Positions 25,026 to 32,211 of a DNA stretch of 64,000 bases are shown piece after piece; position 1 is the stretch's first letter, and each line of letters starts with the position of its first letter. Where the stretch lies: assembly GCF_052119585.1 (NCBI RefSeq), contig NZ_JBGQOJ010000004.1, positions 62,001 through 126,000 on the forward strand, in the 5' to 3' direction. The position numbers and the translations under genes are program-made. The notes under the pieces are model-generated. The model worked only from the letters and a program-made list of their open reading frames with translations, ran no database searches and was not told the origin of the DNA. The DNA comes from JBGQOJ01 sp052119585 (lineage in GTDB: Bacteria > Pseudomonadota > Alphaproteobacteria > Rhodobacterales > Rhodobacteraceae).

Positions 25026-25679
25026 ATGAAGACACAGACACTTTCATTGGGGCACGGCTGGCGCGGGTCCGAAACGACATGGCTTGATGCCGCCTATCAG
25101 GCGCTGATTACCGGCGGGGTCGATGCGGTCAAGATCATGCCCCTGGCCCAGTCCCTGCGCCTGTCACGCACCAGTTTCTATTACCATTTCACCGACCGCG
25201 AGGCGCTTTTGGATGCGCTGATCCACATGTGGCAAAACAAGAATACCGGCAACCTTGTCCGTCAGACCGAACGCCCCGCCGACGACATTGTCGAGGCGGT
25301 TCTGAACCTGTTCGATTGCTGGATCACCCCTGCCCTGTTTGACGCGCATCTTGAATTCGCGATGCGCAACTGGGCCAGAACGAACCCCGCGCTTCAGTCT
25401 GTGTTCAAGGACACAGATCTGACACGCATCGCCGCGATCAGGGATATGTTCATCCGTCACGGCTATGACGCGCAGCAGGCCGATATCCGCGCGAATACGA
25501 TTTACCTGACGCAGGTCGGCTATATCGCGATCGGCAGCACCGAAACATTGGCCGAACGCATCGACCGCATTCCAACCTATGTCGAAACCTTCACCGGACG
25601 CGCGCCCGATCCTGCAACACTGCGGGCTTTTGTGACACGCCATCAAGCCAAGGCGAGCGCAGAAACCGGCACCCCCTAA
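25026..25679 (+). CDS. TetR family regulator of the demethylase genes
   Basis: A 217-residue regulator. The N-terminal TetR helix-turn-helix (AQSLRLSRTSFYYHFTDREA, about residues 41-60) is followed by a helical ligand-binding domain that has several Trp/Tyr residues. ATG 25026 is preceded by AAGGGTGG; a TTG one codon earlier is possible. It is divergent from the flavin dehydrogenase with a dyad in between, so it probably controls that gene and the Rieske pair in response to an amine (inferred). Confidence 0.85.
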   Translation: MKTQTLSLGHGWRGSETTWLDAAYQALITGGVDAVKIMPLAQSLRLSRTSFYYHFTDREALLDALIHMWQNKNTGNLVRQTERPADDIVEAVLNLFDCWITPALFDAHLEFAMRNWARTNPALQSVFKDTDLTRIAAIRDMFIRHGYDAQQADIRANTIYLTQVGYIAIGSTETLAERIDRIPTYVETFTGRAPDPATLRAFVTRHQAKASAETGTP

Positions 25680-25683
25680 AAGG

Positions 25684-25806
25684 TCACGTTTCGCGCCCCG
25701 ACAGCATCAATTCGGGCCGGAAGTGCACCGTCGGTGGTCTCAACGACACCGCCTTGTCCGGCGCGAGGCCGACAAGACCTTTGCGGAATTCGCCGTTTTT
25801 CCTGTC
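25684..25806 (-). pseudogene. Possible C-terminal remnant of a LacI family regulator
   Basis: The minus strand is open for 40 codons with no start, from just after a TAA (25809-25807) to TGA (25686-25684). It ends in VHFRPELMLSGRET. That pattern (aromatic, x, Pro, Glu/Thr, Leu, x, x, Arg-Glu-Thr/Ser) resembles the tails of LacI-type regulators. No further LacI sequence is visible upstream. This may be decay or chance. Confidence 0.3.
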
Positions 25807-25886
25807 TTAAGGCCGGCGGGCGGGTTAGGATCGCACAATAGCGCAGACTATACCTCTGCCGAAACGCTCACCACGGGACAGTTTCC

Positions 25887-26213
25887 ATGATCCTTTACGG
25901 CCTTCCCACATGTTCGCTTTGCAAAGTCGCCCAAAAGGCGCTTGAGGCGGCGGGGCACAAGGTCACTTTCCGCGACATTCGTATGGACCCGCTGTCCGAT
26001 GCGGAACGCGACCTGCTTATCGCCGAATTCGGAAGCCGGATCATCGACCGCACCACGCCTGTCTGGCGCGGGCTGACCGTTTGGCTGCGAGAGGCCGAAG
26101 CGGATGCGCAGCTTGCGTCGAAACCGGCGCTTATGGTCAGACCCGTTATTCAGGACGGCAGCATCTTTACCCTTGGCTGGGGCGCAGATGCGCAGGCTGT
26201 CTGGGGGTTTTGA
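25887..26213 (+). CDS. ArsC/Spx family thioredoxin-fold protein
   Basis: A 108-residue protein beginning MILYGLPTCSLCKVAQKALE: a CxxC motif at the start of helix 1 as in the ArsC/Spx/YffB family. VTFRDIRMDPLS and KPALMVRPVI (ArsC KRPxI-like, with Met-Val-Arg-Pro) follow. Members are glutaredoxin-like reductases of uncertain substrate; arsenate reduction is not implied because no ars genes are near. ACGGGACAG lies upstream. Confidence 0.8.
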   Translation: MILYGLPTCSLCKVAQKALEAAGHKVTFRDIRMDPLSDAERDLLIAEFGSRIIDRTTPVWRGLTVWLREAEADAQLASKPALMVRPVIQDGSIFTLGWGADAQAVWGF

Positions 26214-26308
26214 CCCCTGCGCTGTCATTGAAACGACAGAATAACTGGCGCGAAACATGCTGTGGTGATACCCAGCGGCATTCACGTTTGACCCTGCACG
26301 GAGACCAC

Positions 26309-26635
26309 ATGTCCCATAATTATGACGCGCAACGCCGCGAAACCTTTGAGACGTTTGCCGAAGCCGGGCGCGGCGAGGTCCTGCCGAAAACCGCCGTGGT
26401 GGATTATCTGTTCTTCCTGGAAGAAACAGATGCCAATTGGGATGCGCTGGAAAAAGCGCTGCGTGCAAAGGGCTTCAAGACCAGGCGCAAACGCGACGGC
26501 GAGTCGCTTGTGGCCAGCATCGGCCCGATACCGGTGACGCCCGACAGCATCTGGACGCAAGAGCGGGTGGCGACAGAAATCGCGCTGAAGTATGACTTCT
26601 ATCCCGATGGCTGGGATCTGAGCACCCAAGGCTGA
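26309..26635 (+). CDS. RraB-like protein (ribonuclease E inhibitor RraB family)
   Basis: A 108-residue acidic protein. NYDAQRRETFETFAEA, then VVDYLFFLEETDANWDALEK and the closing YDFYPDGWD fit the RraB/DUF695-like fold. E. coli RraB binds RNase E and modulates RNA decay; whether this one does is unknown. GGAG lies 6 bases before the ATG. The gene follows the ArsC-like gene by 95 bp. Confidence 0.72.
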   Translation: MSHNYDAQRRETFETFAEAGRGEVLPKTAVVDYLFFLEETDANWDALEKALRAKGFKTRRKRDGESLVASIGPIPVTPDSIWTQERVATEIALKYDFYPDGWDLSTQG

Positions 26636-26647
26636 CAGGCGGCCAAA

Positions 26648-26677
26648 CGGCGCCCCCATCCATGTGGAGGGACGCCG
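26648..26677. terminator. Imperfect hairpin between convergent rraB-like and fucose hydrolase genes
   Basis: CGGCG-C-CCC pairs with GGG-A-CGCCG around a 12-base loop (8 pairs, one mismatch). No T-run follows. Position between convergent genes suggests a weak terminator or RNA end. Confidence 0.35.
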
Positions 26678-26697
26678 AAGTGGTTGCCGGTCTGCTC

Positions 26698-27549
26698 TTA
26701 AGCGCGCACGTTCTGCCGCTGTTCCCCAAGCCCGTCGATCCCGAGGCGCATCACTTCTCCGCCTTTCAGAAACTTCGGCGGCTTTTGCCCAAGACCCACA
26801 CCCGGAGGCGTTCCGGTCGAGATGATGTCGCCCGGTTGCAGGCTCATGAACCGGCTGCAATAGGACACAAGGAACGGCACCTTGTAGACCATGGTTGCCG
26901 TCGTGCCGTTCTGGTAGCGGTGCCCGTCGACATCCAGCCACATCCGCAGATTGTCGTAATCGCCAACCTCGTCCGGCGTGACAAGCCATGGCCCGGTCGG
27001 CCCGAAGGTGTCGCAGCCCTTGCCCTTGTCCCAGGTGCCGGACCGTTCGATCTGGTACTCGCGCTCTGACACGTCGTTGATCACACAGAAACCGGCGATA
27101 TGGTTCATCGCGTCGGCCTCGTCGATGCAGACACCGCCGGTGCCGATAACGATGCCCAGCTCGACCTCCCAGTCGGTCTTGACCGAACCGCGCGGGATCT
27201 GAACGTCATCATCAGGCCCGACAATGGCCGATGTCCATTTGTTGAAAATCACTGGCTCTGGTGGCACGGGCAGGCCGGATTCCTCGGCGTGATCCGCATA
27301 GTTCAGGCCGATGCAGATGAACTTTCCCACCCCGCCAACACAAGGCCCAAGGCGCAGGTCGGATTGCGGCGTGCCGTCGACAACCGGCAGCGACGACAGG
27401 TCAAGCGCTTTCAGGCGCGCCAGACTGTCCTGCGAAAGCGCCTCGCCCGAGACATCGGAAATGACATTGGAAAGATCCCTGACCCGACCGGAGTCATCAA
27501 GGGCGCCGGGTTTTTCCTGGCCGACCGGCCCGTAACGAAGAAGCTTCAT
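26698..27549 (-). CDS. FAH family hydrolase, probably 2,4-diketo-3-deoxy-L-fuconate hydrolase
   Basis: A 283-residue fumarylacetoacetate hydrolase family protein. FICIGLNYADHAEESG opens the catalytic domain, metal-binding Glu residues lie in DWEVELGIVIG, and the end has DIISTGTPPGVG. In the non-phosphorylating L-fucose pathway such an enzyme cleaves 2,4-diketo-3-deoxy-L-fuconate to pyruvate and lactate. The adjacent fucose genes support this. Some close relatives are called ureidoglycolate lyase, a less likely choice here. It is divergent from the GntR gene, with AGGAC before the ATG. Confidence 0.83.
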   Translation of the reverse strand: MKLLRYGPVGQEKPGALDDSGRVRDLSNVISDVSGEALSQDSLARLKALDLSSLPVVDGTPQSDLRLGPCVGGVGKFICIGLNYADHAEESGLPVPPEPVIFNKWTSAIVGPDDDVQIPRGSVKTDWEVELGIVIGTGGVCIDEADAMNHIAGFCVINDVSEREYQIERSGTWDKGKGCDTFGPTGPWLVTPDEVGDYDNLRMWLDVDGHRYQNGTTATMVYKVPFLVSYCSRFMSLQPGDIISTGTPPGVGLGQKPPKFLKGGEVMRLGIDGLGEQRQNVRA

Positions 27550-27618
27550 AAGTGTGTCCTATTTGTAAAACGGGATTTGATCCGGCAAACGGGTGCCGGG
27601 CCAAAATTGTGGAATAGA

Positions 27619-27702
27619 TCAGTCGTAAAGAACAGGTGCGATTTTCGGATGATGGATATTGCCGTCCGCCCGAAGGTGGGTCACCTTTTCAGCCAGTTCC
27701 AT
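27619..27702 (-). CDS. 27-residue ORF in the leader of the FAH hydrolase gene
   Basis: ATG 27702 is preceded by GAGGGGGGAAACGAT, one of the strongest ribosome binding sites in the window. The frame encodes MELAEKVTHLRADGNIHHPK and seven more residues, with an in-frame stop six codons upstream of the ATG. I recognise no family. It could be a leader peptide or a small protein. It ends 69 bp before the hydrolase start and is probably transcribed with it. Confidence 0.4.
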   Translation of the reverse strand: MELAEKVTHLRADGNIHHPKIAPVLYD

Positions 27703-27763
27703 ATCGTTTCCCCCCTCGTGTTTTCAGTGCAAGACCGGCAGCAAAACACCCGATGTCTTTAGG

Positions 27764-27800
27764 TTGACTTGCCGCACCTGTCAACTAACATGTCAGTTGA
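27764..27800. promoter_or_regulatory. GntR operator overlapping divergent promoters
   Basis: The 20 bases 27781-27800 form a palindrome with one mismatched pair (TCAACTAACA followed by TGTCAGTTGA). On the plus strand TTGACT (27764-27769), 16 bp, TAACAT fits a sigma-70 promoter for gntR. On the minus strand TTGACA (27784-27779) can serve the hydrolase transcript. Regulator binding would therefore block both directions. Confidence 0.65.
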
Positions 27801-27812
27801 AAGGACGCCCCG

Positions 27813-28526
27813 ATGCCCGACCAGAACACCGCAGAGCGTGCTTCCCAGACCGACATCACCGTCCTGAACGGGTCTTTGGCACAGCGCGTTTACCACTCTT
27901 TGCGGGATGCAATTCTTTCGATGACCTACACACCCGGAACAGTGCTGCGCAAAGGCCTGATCTGCGAACAGCTCAGCGTGTCGCGATCACCTGTGTCAGA
28001 GGCAATCGCCCGTCTTGCCGCCGAAGGGCTGGTTGATGTCATTCCGCAATCCGCGACCAAAGTGTCGTGCTTTTCCATGGACGAGATCCGCGAGGCATCG
28101 TTTCTGCGCGAGGCGCTGGAACTTGCCGCCGTAGCAAAGGTTGCCGCCAGCCGCACCGACGACCAAGTTGCACAATTGGCCCGCAACCTGCGGCTTCAGC
28201 ACCTGTTGGCCGAAGATGACGACTTTGACGGGTTCCACAAGGCTGACGAAGAGTTCCACGCGCTTCTGCTCGATTTCACCGGGTTTCCCGGTGTGGCCGC
28301 CGTTGCGTCGAATGTGTCGCTGCAATTGCAACGCGCGCGGATGCTGATGTTGCCCGAACCGGGGCGCCCGCAGGCGACAATTGACGAGCATATCGCGATC
28401 CTCGATGCCATTCGCGCCAAAGACCAGACGGCGGCGCAGCGGGCGATGAAATATCATCTGGGCCAGCTTATCAACCGGATCGAACCTCTGGAACGGCAAC
28501 ATCCGAATTTCTTTTTCAAACGCTGA
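27813..28526 (+). CDS. GntR family (FCD) regulator of the fucose cluster
   Basis: A 237-residue regulator. The winged helix (GSLAQRVYHSLRDAILSMTY, LICEQLSVSRSPVSEAIARL) is followed by an all-helical FCD domain with metal-binding His residues in HKADEEFHALLL and TIDEHIAILDAI. GAAAGGACG precedes the ATG, right after the operator palindrome, so autoregulation is likely. It is the first gene of a run AKR-fucU-lactonase-SDR and divergent from the FAH hydrolase. The ligand is probably a fucose intermediate (inference). Confidence 0.88.
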   Translation: MPDQNTAERASQTDITVLNGSLAQRVYHSLRDAILSMTYTPGTVLRKGLICEQLSVSRSPVSEAIARLAAEGLVDVIPQSATKVSCFSMDEIREASFLREALELAAVAKVAASRTDDQVAQLARNLRLQHLLAEDDDFDGFHKADEEFHALLLDFTGFPGVAAVASNVSLQLQRARMLMLPEPGRPQATIDEHIAILDAIRAKDQTAAQRAMKYHLGQLINRIEPLERQHPNFFFKR

Positions 28527-28569
28527 CAACCGCGGGCCAATGGGGCCGCACACCCTGAAAAGGATCCGC

Positions 28570-29622
28570 ATGAAAGTCACTGACACCGCAGTGTTGACCC
28601 CCAACACAAAGATCCCCGTGCCCCTGACGCGCATGGGATTTGGCGGCGCGACGCTCGGCAACCTCTACCGCAAAGTCACCGACGAGGCGGCACAAGAGGC
28701 CATTCAGGCCGCCTTTGACGCTGGCATTCGCTATTTCGATACGGCGCCTCAATACGGGCTTGGCCGCTCGGAGATGCGGATCGGCACCGGGATCGCGCGG
28801 ATCGGGCGCGACACCATCTGCCTGTCGACCAAAGTGGGGCGGCTTTTGGTCGACTGCGAACCGCATCAGGTCACGCCAGAGTCATTTGTCGACGTGCCGC
28901 AAAAGCGGATCGTGTTCGACTATACCTACGACGGCGTCATGCGCAGCTACGACGCCAGCAAAACGCGCCTTGGGGTTCGCAATGCCGATATTTTGCTGGT
29001 GCACGATGTCTGTGCCTTTTCGCAAGGATCGCAAGCGGCCAGTGATGCGAAACTGCGCGAACTGTTCGACGGCGGCGGCTACCGCGCCCTGATAGAGCTG
29101 CGCGACGCCGGAGAGATCGCCGCCATCGGTGCCGGCGTCAACGAATGGCAGGTCTGCGAAAGGCTGCTGGGTCTTGCAGATTTTGACGGCTTCCTTCTTG
29201 CCGGTCGCTACACCCTGCTGGAACAGGACGCGCTGGAGACCTTTCTGCCGCTATGCGAGGCGCGCGGCGTGGGGATTCTGCTGGGTGGCCCTTATAATTC
29301 CGGCATCCTTGCGACGGGCGCGATCGAAGGCGCGCGCTATAATTACGCCCCTGCCCCTGACACCGTGCTGGACCGGGTGCGCAGGATCGAAACAGTCTGC
29401 GCGGCACATGACACCCCGCTGATCGCTGCCGCGCTGCAATTCGTCATGGGACATCCAGCGGTGAAATGCGTGGTGCCGGGCGCAATGTCTGCGGCAGAGA
29501 TGAAGGCCAACGTTGCACTTTTCGAAACACCGATCCCGGCCGCGTTATGGTCCGATCTGCGGGCAGAGGGGCTGATCCGGCCCGATGCCCCATTGCCAAA
29601 GGACGCCCCCGATGCTGCGTAA
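28570..29622 (+). CDS. Aldo/keto reductase, probably L-fucose 1-dehydrogenase
   Basis: A 350-residue aldo/keto reductase. The catalytic tetrad is recognisable: Asp and Tyr in YFDTAPQYGLGRSE, Lys in STKVGR and His in LLVHDV. The family member D-threo-aldose 1-dehydrogenase oxidises L-fucose to L-fucono-lactone. AAAAGGATCCGC precedes ATG 28570; an earlier ATG at 28540 has no such site. The gene overlaps the fucU start by 11 bases. Confidence 0.85.
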   Translation: MKVTDTAVLTPNTKIPVPLTRMGFGGATLGNLYRKVTDEAAQEAIQAAFDAGIRYFDTAPQYGLGRSEMRIGTGIARIGRDTICLSTKVGRLLVDCEPHQVTPESFVDVPQKRIVFDYTYDGVMRSYDASKTRLGVRNADILLVHDVCAFSQGSQAASDAKLRELFDGGGYRALIELRDAGEIAAIGAGVNEWQVCERLLGLADFDGFLLAGRYTLLEQDALETFLPLCEARGVGILLGGPYNSGILATGAIEGARYNYAPAPDTVLDRVRRIETVCAAHDTPLIAAALQFVMGHPAVKCVVPGAMSAAEMKANVALFETPIPAALWSDLRAEGLIRPDAPLPKDAPDAA

Positions 29623-30043
29623 CGTGCCTGCCATCCTGTCGCCCGACCTGCTGCATGCGCTGCGGGCAATGGGCCACGGTGACGACATCGTCATCGCCGA
29701 TGCCAACTTTCCGGCGGAAAGTGCGGGCCCGAAATGCATCCGGCTGGACGGCGTGTCGGCAAGTGACGCCCTGCGCGCGATCCTGACCGTGATGCCGCTG
29801 GACAGCTTTGTGCCCGACCCCGCGCTGACAATGCAGGTGGTGGGCAATCCTGACGCCGTGCCCGACGTTGTGGCTGATTTTCAGAGGATCATAAACGAGG
29901 CGGCAGACACGCCTGCCCCTCTCGGCCAGCTGGAACGGTTTGCCTTCTACGACCGCGCCCGCACGGCCTTTGCTGTCGTCCAAACCGGAGAGACGCGGCT
30001 TTACGGCAATATCATTCTGAAAAAGGGCGTTATTGGGTCATGA
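29612..30043 (+). CDS. fucU: L-fucose mutarotase
   Basis: A 143-residue FucU/RbsD family protein. ILSPDLLHALRAMGHGDDIV carries the family's catalytic His; ERFAFYDRA and a final YGNIILKKG are typical of FucU. It supplies the anomer of L-fucose that the dehydrogenase uses. ATG 29612 lies inside the end of the aldo/keto reductase gene. The paralogue at 9701-10129 is not near fucose genes. Confidence 0.9.
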   Translation: MLRNVPAILSPDLLHALRAMGHGDDIVIADANFPAESAGPKCIRLDGVSASDALRAILTVMPLDSFVPDPALTMQVVGNPDAVPDVVADFQRIINEAADTPAPLGQLERFAFYDRARTAFAVVQTGETRLYGNIILKKGVIGS

Positions 30044-30885
30044 GGATTGACGCCCATCAACATTTCTGGAGAATCGACAGGGGCGACTACGGCTGGCTTA
30101 CGCCAGCGCTTGGCGCGCTCTATCGGGATTTCGGGCCGGACGACCTGCAACCCTTGCTTGCCGCCCACGGCATCGAGGGAACCATTCTGGTGCAGGCGGC
30201 ACCGACCAGTGCGGAAACCGGATACCTTCTGCGCCTTGCCGAAACGCATGGGTTCATAAAGGGTGTTGTGGGCTGGGTCGATTTTGAAAGCTCTGACGCC
30301 CCCGCAGACATTGCACGTCTGGCCAGAAACCCCGCATTGGTCGGCCTGCGCCCGATGATCCAGGACATTCCCGACCCCGACTGGATGCTGCGCCCCAACC
30401 TGACCCCCGCTTTCGAGGCGATGATCGCGCATGACCTGACGTTCGATGCCCTGACCCTGCCCCGGCACCTGCCCCCGCTGCGGCGTCTGTTGGCGCGACA
30501 CCCGGACCTGCGGGCGGTCATCGACCATGCCTCGAAACCGCGCATCGGCAAAGGTGTGGCGCGGGACTGGGCCGACAACATCGCCGCCCTCGCACGGGAT
30601 ACGCAGGCCTATTGCAAGATGTCTGGCCTGGTGACAGAGGCCCCGGCCCCCTGGGCAGTCGAAGGTTTGCGCCCCTTCGTCGATCATCTTTATGCAACCT
30701 TCGGCGCGGCGCGTCTGGTCTGGGGCAGCGACTGGCCCGTTTGCACCCTTGCGGCGCCATACAGGGAATGGTGGGACGCCACACAGCACCTGTTGGGCAG
30801 GGCTGGTGGGGACGAAGACGCAGCGATTCTTGGCGGCAATGCAATGCGGGCGTACCGCCTTGAAGAAAAGGGAAGATCTTTATGA
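30040..30885 (+). CDS. Amidohydrolase family lactonase, probably L-fuconolactonase
   Basis: A 281-residue amidohydrolase_2 TIM barrel. The metal site starts with DAHQHFWR and ends with the Asp of VWGSDWPVC. KGVVGWVDFES and DHASKP are typical of the L-fuconolactonase/L-rhamnonolactonase group. It opens the lactone to L-fuconate. ATGA overlap with fucU at 30040-30043 indicates coupling. Confidence 0.87.
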   Translation: MRIDAHQHFWRIDRGDYGWLTPALGALYRDFGPDDLQPLLAAHGIEGTILVQAAPTSAETGYLLRLAETHGFIKGVVGWVDFESSDAPADIARLARNPALVGLRPMIQDIPDPDWMLRPNLTPAFEAMIAHDLTFDALTLPRHLPPLRRLLARHPDLRAVIDHASKPRIGKGVARDWADNIAALARDTQAYCKMSGLVTEAPAPWAVEGLRPFVDHLYATFGAARLVWGSDWPVCTLAAPYREWWDATQHLLGRAGGDEDAAILGGNAMRAYRLEEKGRSL

Positions 30886-31628
30886 TATTGGCAGGAAAAG
30901 TGGCAATCGTAACAGGCGCGACACGCGGCATCGGCAAGGCCATCGCGCTGACGCTGGCGCACAATGGTGCGGCGGTTCTGGCACATGGCACCAATGCGGA
31001 CCTGCTGGACGGAGTGACCGCAGAGATCAGGGAAAACGGCGGTCGGGCCCTTGCGTTTGCGGGGGATGTCGTCGATCCCGAAACGGCAGCACATGCCGTG
31101 CGTTTGGCCAACGAAACCTTTGGCGGCGTCGATATTCTGGTCAACAACGCCGGAATAAACCTGCGCGCCTCGACGCTGGAAATGCGTCTGGAAGATTGGC
31201 AGCGGGTGATGGATGTGAACCTGAACGGAACCTTGCATTTTTGCCGCGCCGTTCTGCCCGATATGATCGCCCGCGGGGGCGGCCGCATTGTCAACGTCAG
31301 CTCGACCACAGCAAAGACCGCGCATCGCAATGCCGCCCCCGCCTATGGCGCATCCAAAGCGGCTGTGAACTATCTTACAATGCATCTGGCGACCGAAATG
31401 GCCGCACATAACATCATCGTCAACGCGATCTGTCCCGGCCCCGTCGAAACAGACATGAGCGCGCAATGGTCCGATGACTACCGTAAGGCGGTTGTCGGGC
31501 GCGTGCCCCTGAAACGGCTGGGCACCCCGCAGAATATCGCCGATGCGGTATTGTTTCTGGCATCAGAAATGTCCGGCTTCATCACGGGCGAGACCATCAA
31601 CATCAACGGCGGCACCTACATGAACTAA
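30882..31628 (+). CDS. Short-chain dehydrogenase, probably 2-keto-3-deoxy-L-fuconate dehydrogenase
   Basis: A 248-residue classical SDR: TGATRGIG cofactor motif, NNAG, catalytic Ser in VNVSSTT and YGASK. It would oxidise 2-keto-3-deoxy-L-fuconate to the 2,4-diketo acid, which the FAH hydrolase cleaves. The enzyme between fuconate and this substrate, L-fuconate dehydratase, is not in the window. It overlaps the lactonase gene by four bases and ends the operon. Confidence 0.85.
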   Translation: MILAGKVAIVTGATRGIGKAIALTLAHNGAAVLAHGTNADLLDGVTAEIRENGGRALAFAGDVVDPETAAHAVRLANETFGGVDILVNNAGINLRASTLEMRLEDWQRVMDVNLNGTLHFCRAVLPDMIARGGGRIVNVSSTTAKTAHRNAAPAYGASKAAVNYLTMHLATEMAAHNIIVNAICPGPVETDMSAQWSDDYRKAVVGRVPLKRLGTPQNIADAVLFLASEMSGFITGETININGGTYMN

Positions 31629-31692
31629 GGTGCGCGGCGAAACGGGCCAAGGCCCAGGGCATATGTGTCGGATAATTTATAAAGGGGGGCTA

Positions 31693-31769
31693 TGGTAGCG
31701 GAGGAGGGATTTGAACCCCCGACACGCGGATTATGATTCCGCTGCTCTAACCAACTGAGCTACTCCGCC
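31693..31769 (-). tRNA. tRNA-Met (CAT), elongator type
   Basis: 77 bases including an encoded CCA. All four arms fold: acceptor GGCGGAG, D-arm AGCTCAGTTGGTTAGAGCAG, anticodon stem GCGGA/TCCGC with loop ATCATAA (anticodon CAT), and T-arm with GTTCAAATC. The first pair of the acceptor is G-T. The anticodon stem lacks the three G-C pairs of initiator tRNA, so it is elongator Met; an Ile2 (lysidine) identity cannot be fully excluded. Confidence 0.93.
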
Positions 31770-31920
31770 ATAAGCGTAGGTCCGATTAAGGGAGACAGCC
31801 CGAGGCGTCAAGGTCGAAATGAACACAATCGACGTCAAATATTCGCCAAGACATCCGACAGCCTTTTTTACGCCGCAGTTTTGCGGGACGCTGACCTTTG
31901 ACGACAAAAGGACAGACACT

Positions 31921-32076
31921 ATGAACTGGATCACCTCGATATCCTTCGATGACATCGCGCTTAGCGTTCTTGCCTGTTGCGGCCTTCGCAGTCTGATGAT
32001 TCTGACCCTGCCTGACCACATCGCCGGCCCCGGCGGTCGGTTGATCGACACCGGTGAAGAAAACGAAAACGCCTGA
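31921..32076 (+). CDS. Small hypothetical protein
   Basis: A 51-residue frame beginning MNWITSISFDDIALSVLACC, with a short hydrophobic stretch (residues 12-27) and an acidic end (GEENENA). AAAGGACAG lies about 9 bases before the ATG; an in-frame ATG exists at 31819. No family is recognised. It lies between the tRNA and the DedA fusion gene. Confidence 0.35.
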   Translation: MNWITSISFDDIALSVLACCGLRSLMILTLPDHIAGPGGRLIDTGEENENA

Positions 32077-32211
32077 GGCAATCACCCGTAATTCTTACAG
32101 GCGGGCCACACTTAGGCACTTCACCCCATAGCCAAGGCGGCTTTGCGCTCTTAGATAGAGGCGTGTTGGATTTGCCCCGACACAGCGCCTTTGCCGGAGA
32201 CGAGTGCCCCT

